Source: Bettongia penicillata ogilbyi (lineage: Eukaryota; Chordata; Mammalia; Diprotodontia; Potoroidae). Taken from it: DNA of 64,000 bases. Shown here piece after piece: positions 63,248 through 64,000 of the stretch; position 1 is the first letter of the stretch; the number at the start of each line of letters is the position of its first letter. The DNA lies in the NCBI GenBank assembly GCA_023548195.1, contig JAJHZJ010000399.1:7321100-7385099 (forward strand), in the 5' to 3' direction. Both the position numbers and the translations under genes were made by a program. The notes under the pieces are model-generated. The model had not been told where the DNA came from. It searched no databases and was given only the letters and a program-made list of their open reading frames with translations.

Positions 63248-64000
63248 ATTAGAGCTCACTGAAGCAGAAGGAGCAGGGCAGATTCTCAAACATATCAGAC
63301 CAAGACTGGAGCCCAGCTTAACTGAGTAGGAGAGAAGCACAGAGTCCTGGTCAACAGCAGCAGCGATTCCTGAGACTATCAACCTGTAAAATCCCCTACT
63401 TGAATGTCCAGGAGGCAAGATGGCAAATACCATAAGTACTCTCACCCTACCCTTGTTGACTTTGAAAAAAACAGAGAATATTGCCTCAGGAAAAATCCTG
63501 GAAGAGTAGGATCAGCAAGGGAGTAAACAGACTCTCAACTCAGGGGGCTAAGGACACTGCAAAAAAGAGTCCCTCTTGCTATAGCTGAAGAGGAATAATG
63601 CAGGAGGGTAGGTATCACAGACAACTCCACCTCAGGGAACCAGGAGGAGATACTTAGTTCTAGAGGAGGGGGTGGAGTCCATAAGCACCAATACCTGGAT
63701 TGCAGGTATGTCTTACCACAGCCAGGGGAATGGAGCAGACACCAGAAGAGAAAGGGTGTACCAGCTCCTGAACCTACCTATGCTTTTGGTCAGGGGAGGA
63801 GACCTCCTGTTGCCAGATCACTCCTCCCCAATACCTCATGGGAGGAGCTTCAGTCTAACACTGAGGAAACTCAGAAAGACTTCACCTAGCCTCTCCCTTG
63901 GCAAACACCAGCCAGTACAGCACCAATTGAGCTGCGTCATTCTAGCTTCTAACTGAAAGAACCAGAGGCCACAATACAAAAAGCCTTAAATTTTCAGCAT
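63248..64000 (+). mobile_element. L1 5' UTR (plus), continuing beyond the window
   Basis: The sequence parallels the 5' UTR of the minus L1s: AGGCAAGATGGCAAATACC at about 63416 (the second CAAGATGG-type motif), GGAAAAATCCTGGAAGAGTAGGATCAG, CAGGGGAGGAGACCTCC and the end CTAACTGAAAGAACCAGAGGCCACAA. The latter is the block just upstream of ORF1 (reverse of TTGTGACCTCTGGTTCTTTCAGTTAG at 22818). ORF1 should start within about 100-200 bases beyond 64000. The left end is truncated inside the first 5' UTR module. Confidence 0.75.

Overview
The window is intergenic DNA from a marsupial genome and is dominated by retrotransposons. I found no intact cellular protein-coding gene, no tRNA or rRNA gene and no CRISPR array. 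The marsupial assignment rests on three repeat classes: a LINE-1 (L1) lineage with an ORF1 that starts like MPRKGKKNKT, a SINE ending in the 'AAGTCACACAGCTAGTGAGTG...' type tail common in marsupials, and class III (ERV-L-like) endogenous retroviruses. An Australian, possibly dasyurid, species is my guess from recalled repeat types; this is inference only.

The main theme is two coexisting L1 lineages. The first is a normal two-ORF L1. One full-length copy (31667-38530, minus) has a 5' UTR, ORF1, ORF2 (endonuclease plus reverse transcriptase) and a 3' UTR, and is bounded by a perfect 15-bp target-site duplication. It sits inside an older L1 of the same orientation (30940-31666 and 38531-41742). 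Further L1 pieces lie at 17300-18545, 18547-23175, 49125-49690 and 63248-64000. The second lineage carries only ORF1, followed by about 1 kb of polypurine-rich 3' sequence and an A/T-rich end, with no ORF2. This is the architecture of HAL1 ('half-L1'). More than a dozen HAL1-type copies or pieces are present. The best (12052-15033, minus) is full length, has an uninterrupted 367-codon ORF1 and is flanked by a perfect 15-bp duplication. These elements must borrow an ORF2 protein in trans (inference).

Layout. 1-540: nothing recognised. 541-2625: 3' part of a minus-strand ERV-L-like provirus (LTR, polypurine tract, dUTPase, integrase). 2797-7860: a plus HAL1 split by a minus HAL1. 7930-9050: plus-strand ERV-L 3' end and LTR. 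9060-11612: minus ERV-L reverse transcriptase, protease, possible gag and a 5' LTR. 11613-15850: the intact HAL1 inside probable older LTR sequence. 17300-23175: an inverted pair of degraded L1s. 23176-30925: nested HAL1s. 30940-41742: nested L1s. 41743-45262: the most unique-looking DNA, with L2, CORE-SINE, hAT-like and ERV1-like LTR pieces. 45325-50390: an old HAL1, a large CT/AT microsatellite, an ERV-L rearrangement and an L1/HAL1 hybrid. 50862-55125: two tandem HAL1s. 55130-59090: mostly unique DNA with one solo LTR. 59095-63247: a HAL1 broken by two SINEs and an LTR, then more HAL1. 63248-64000: the 5' UTR of a plus L1 that runs off the window.

The likely biology is competition between an autonomous L1 and an ORF1-only parasite of it, recorded as layers of nested insertions. 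Similar promoter-end motifs (CAAGATGG) and distinct ORF1 proteins distinguish the two lineages. All family names were assigned from remembered motifs and from comparing copies within this window; no database search was possible.
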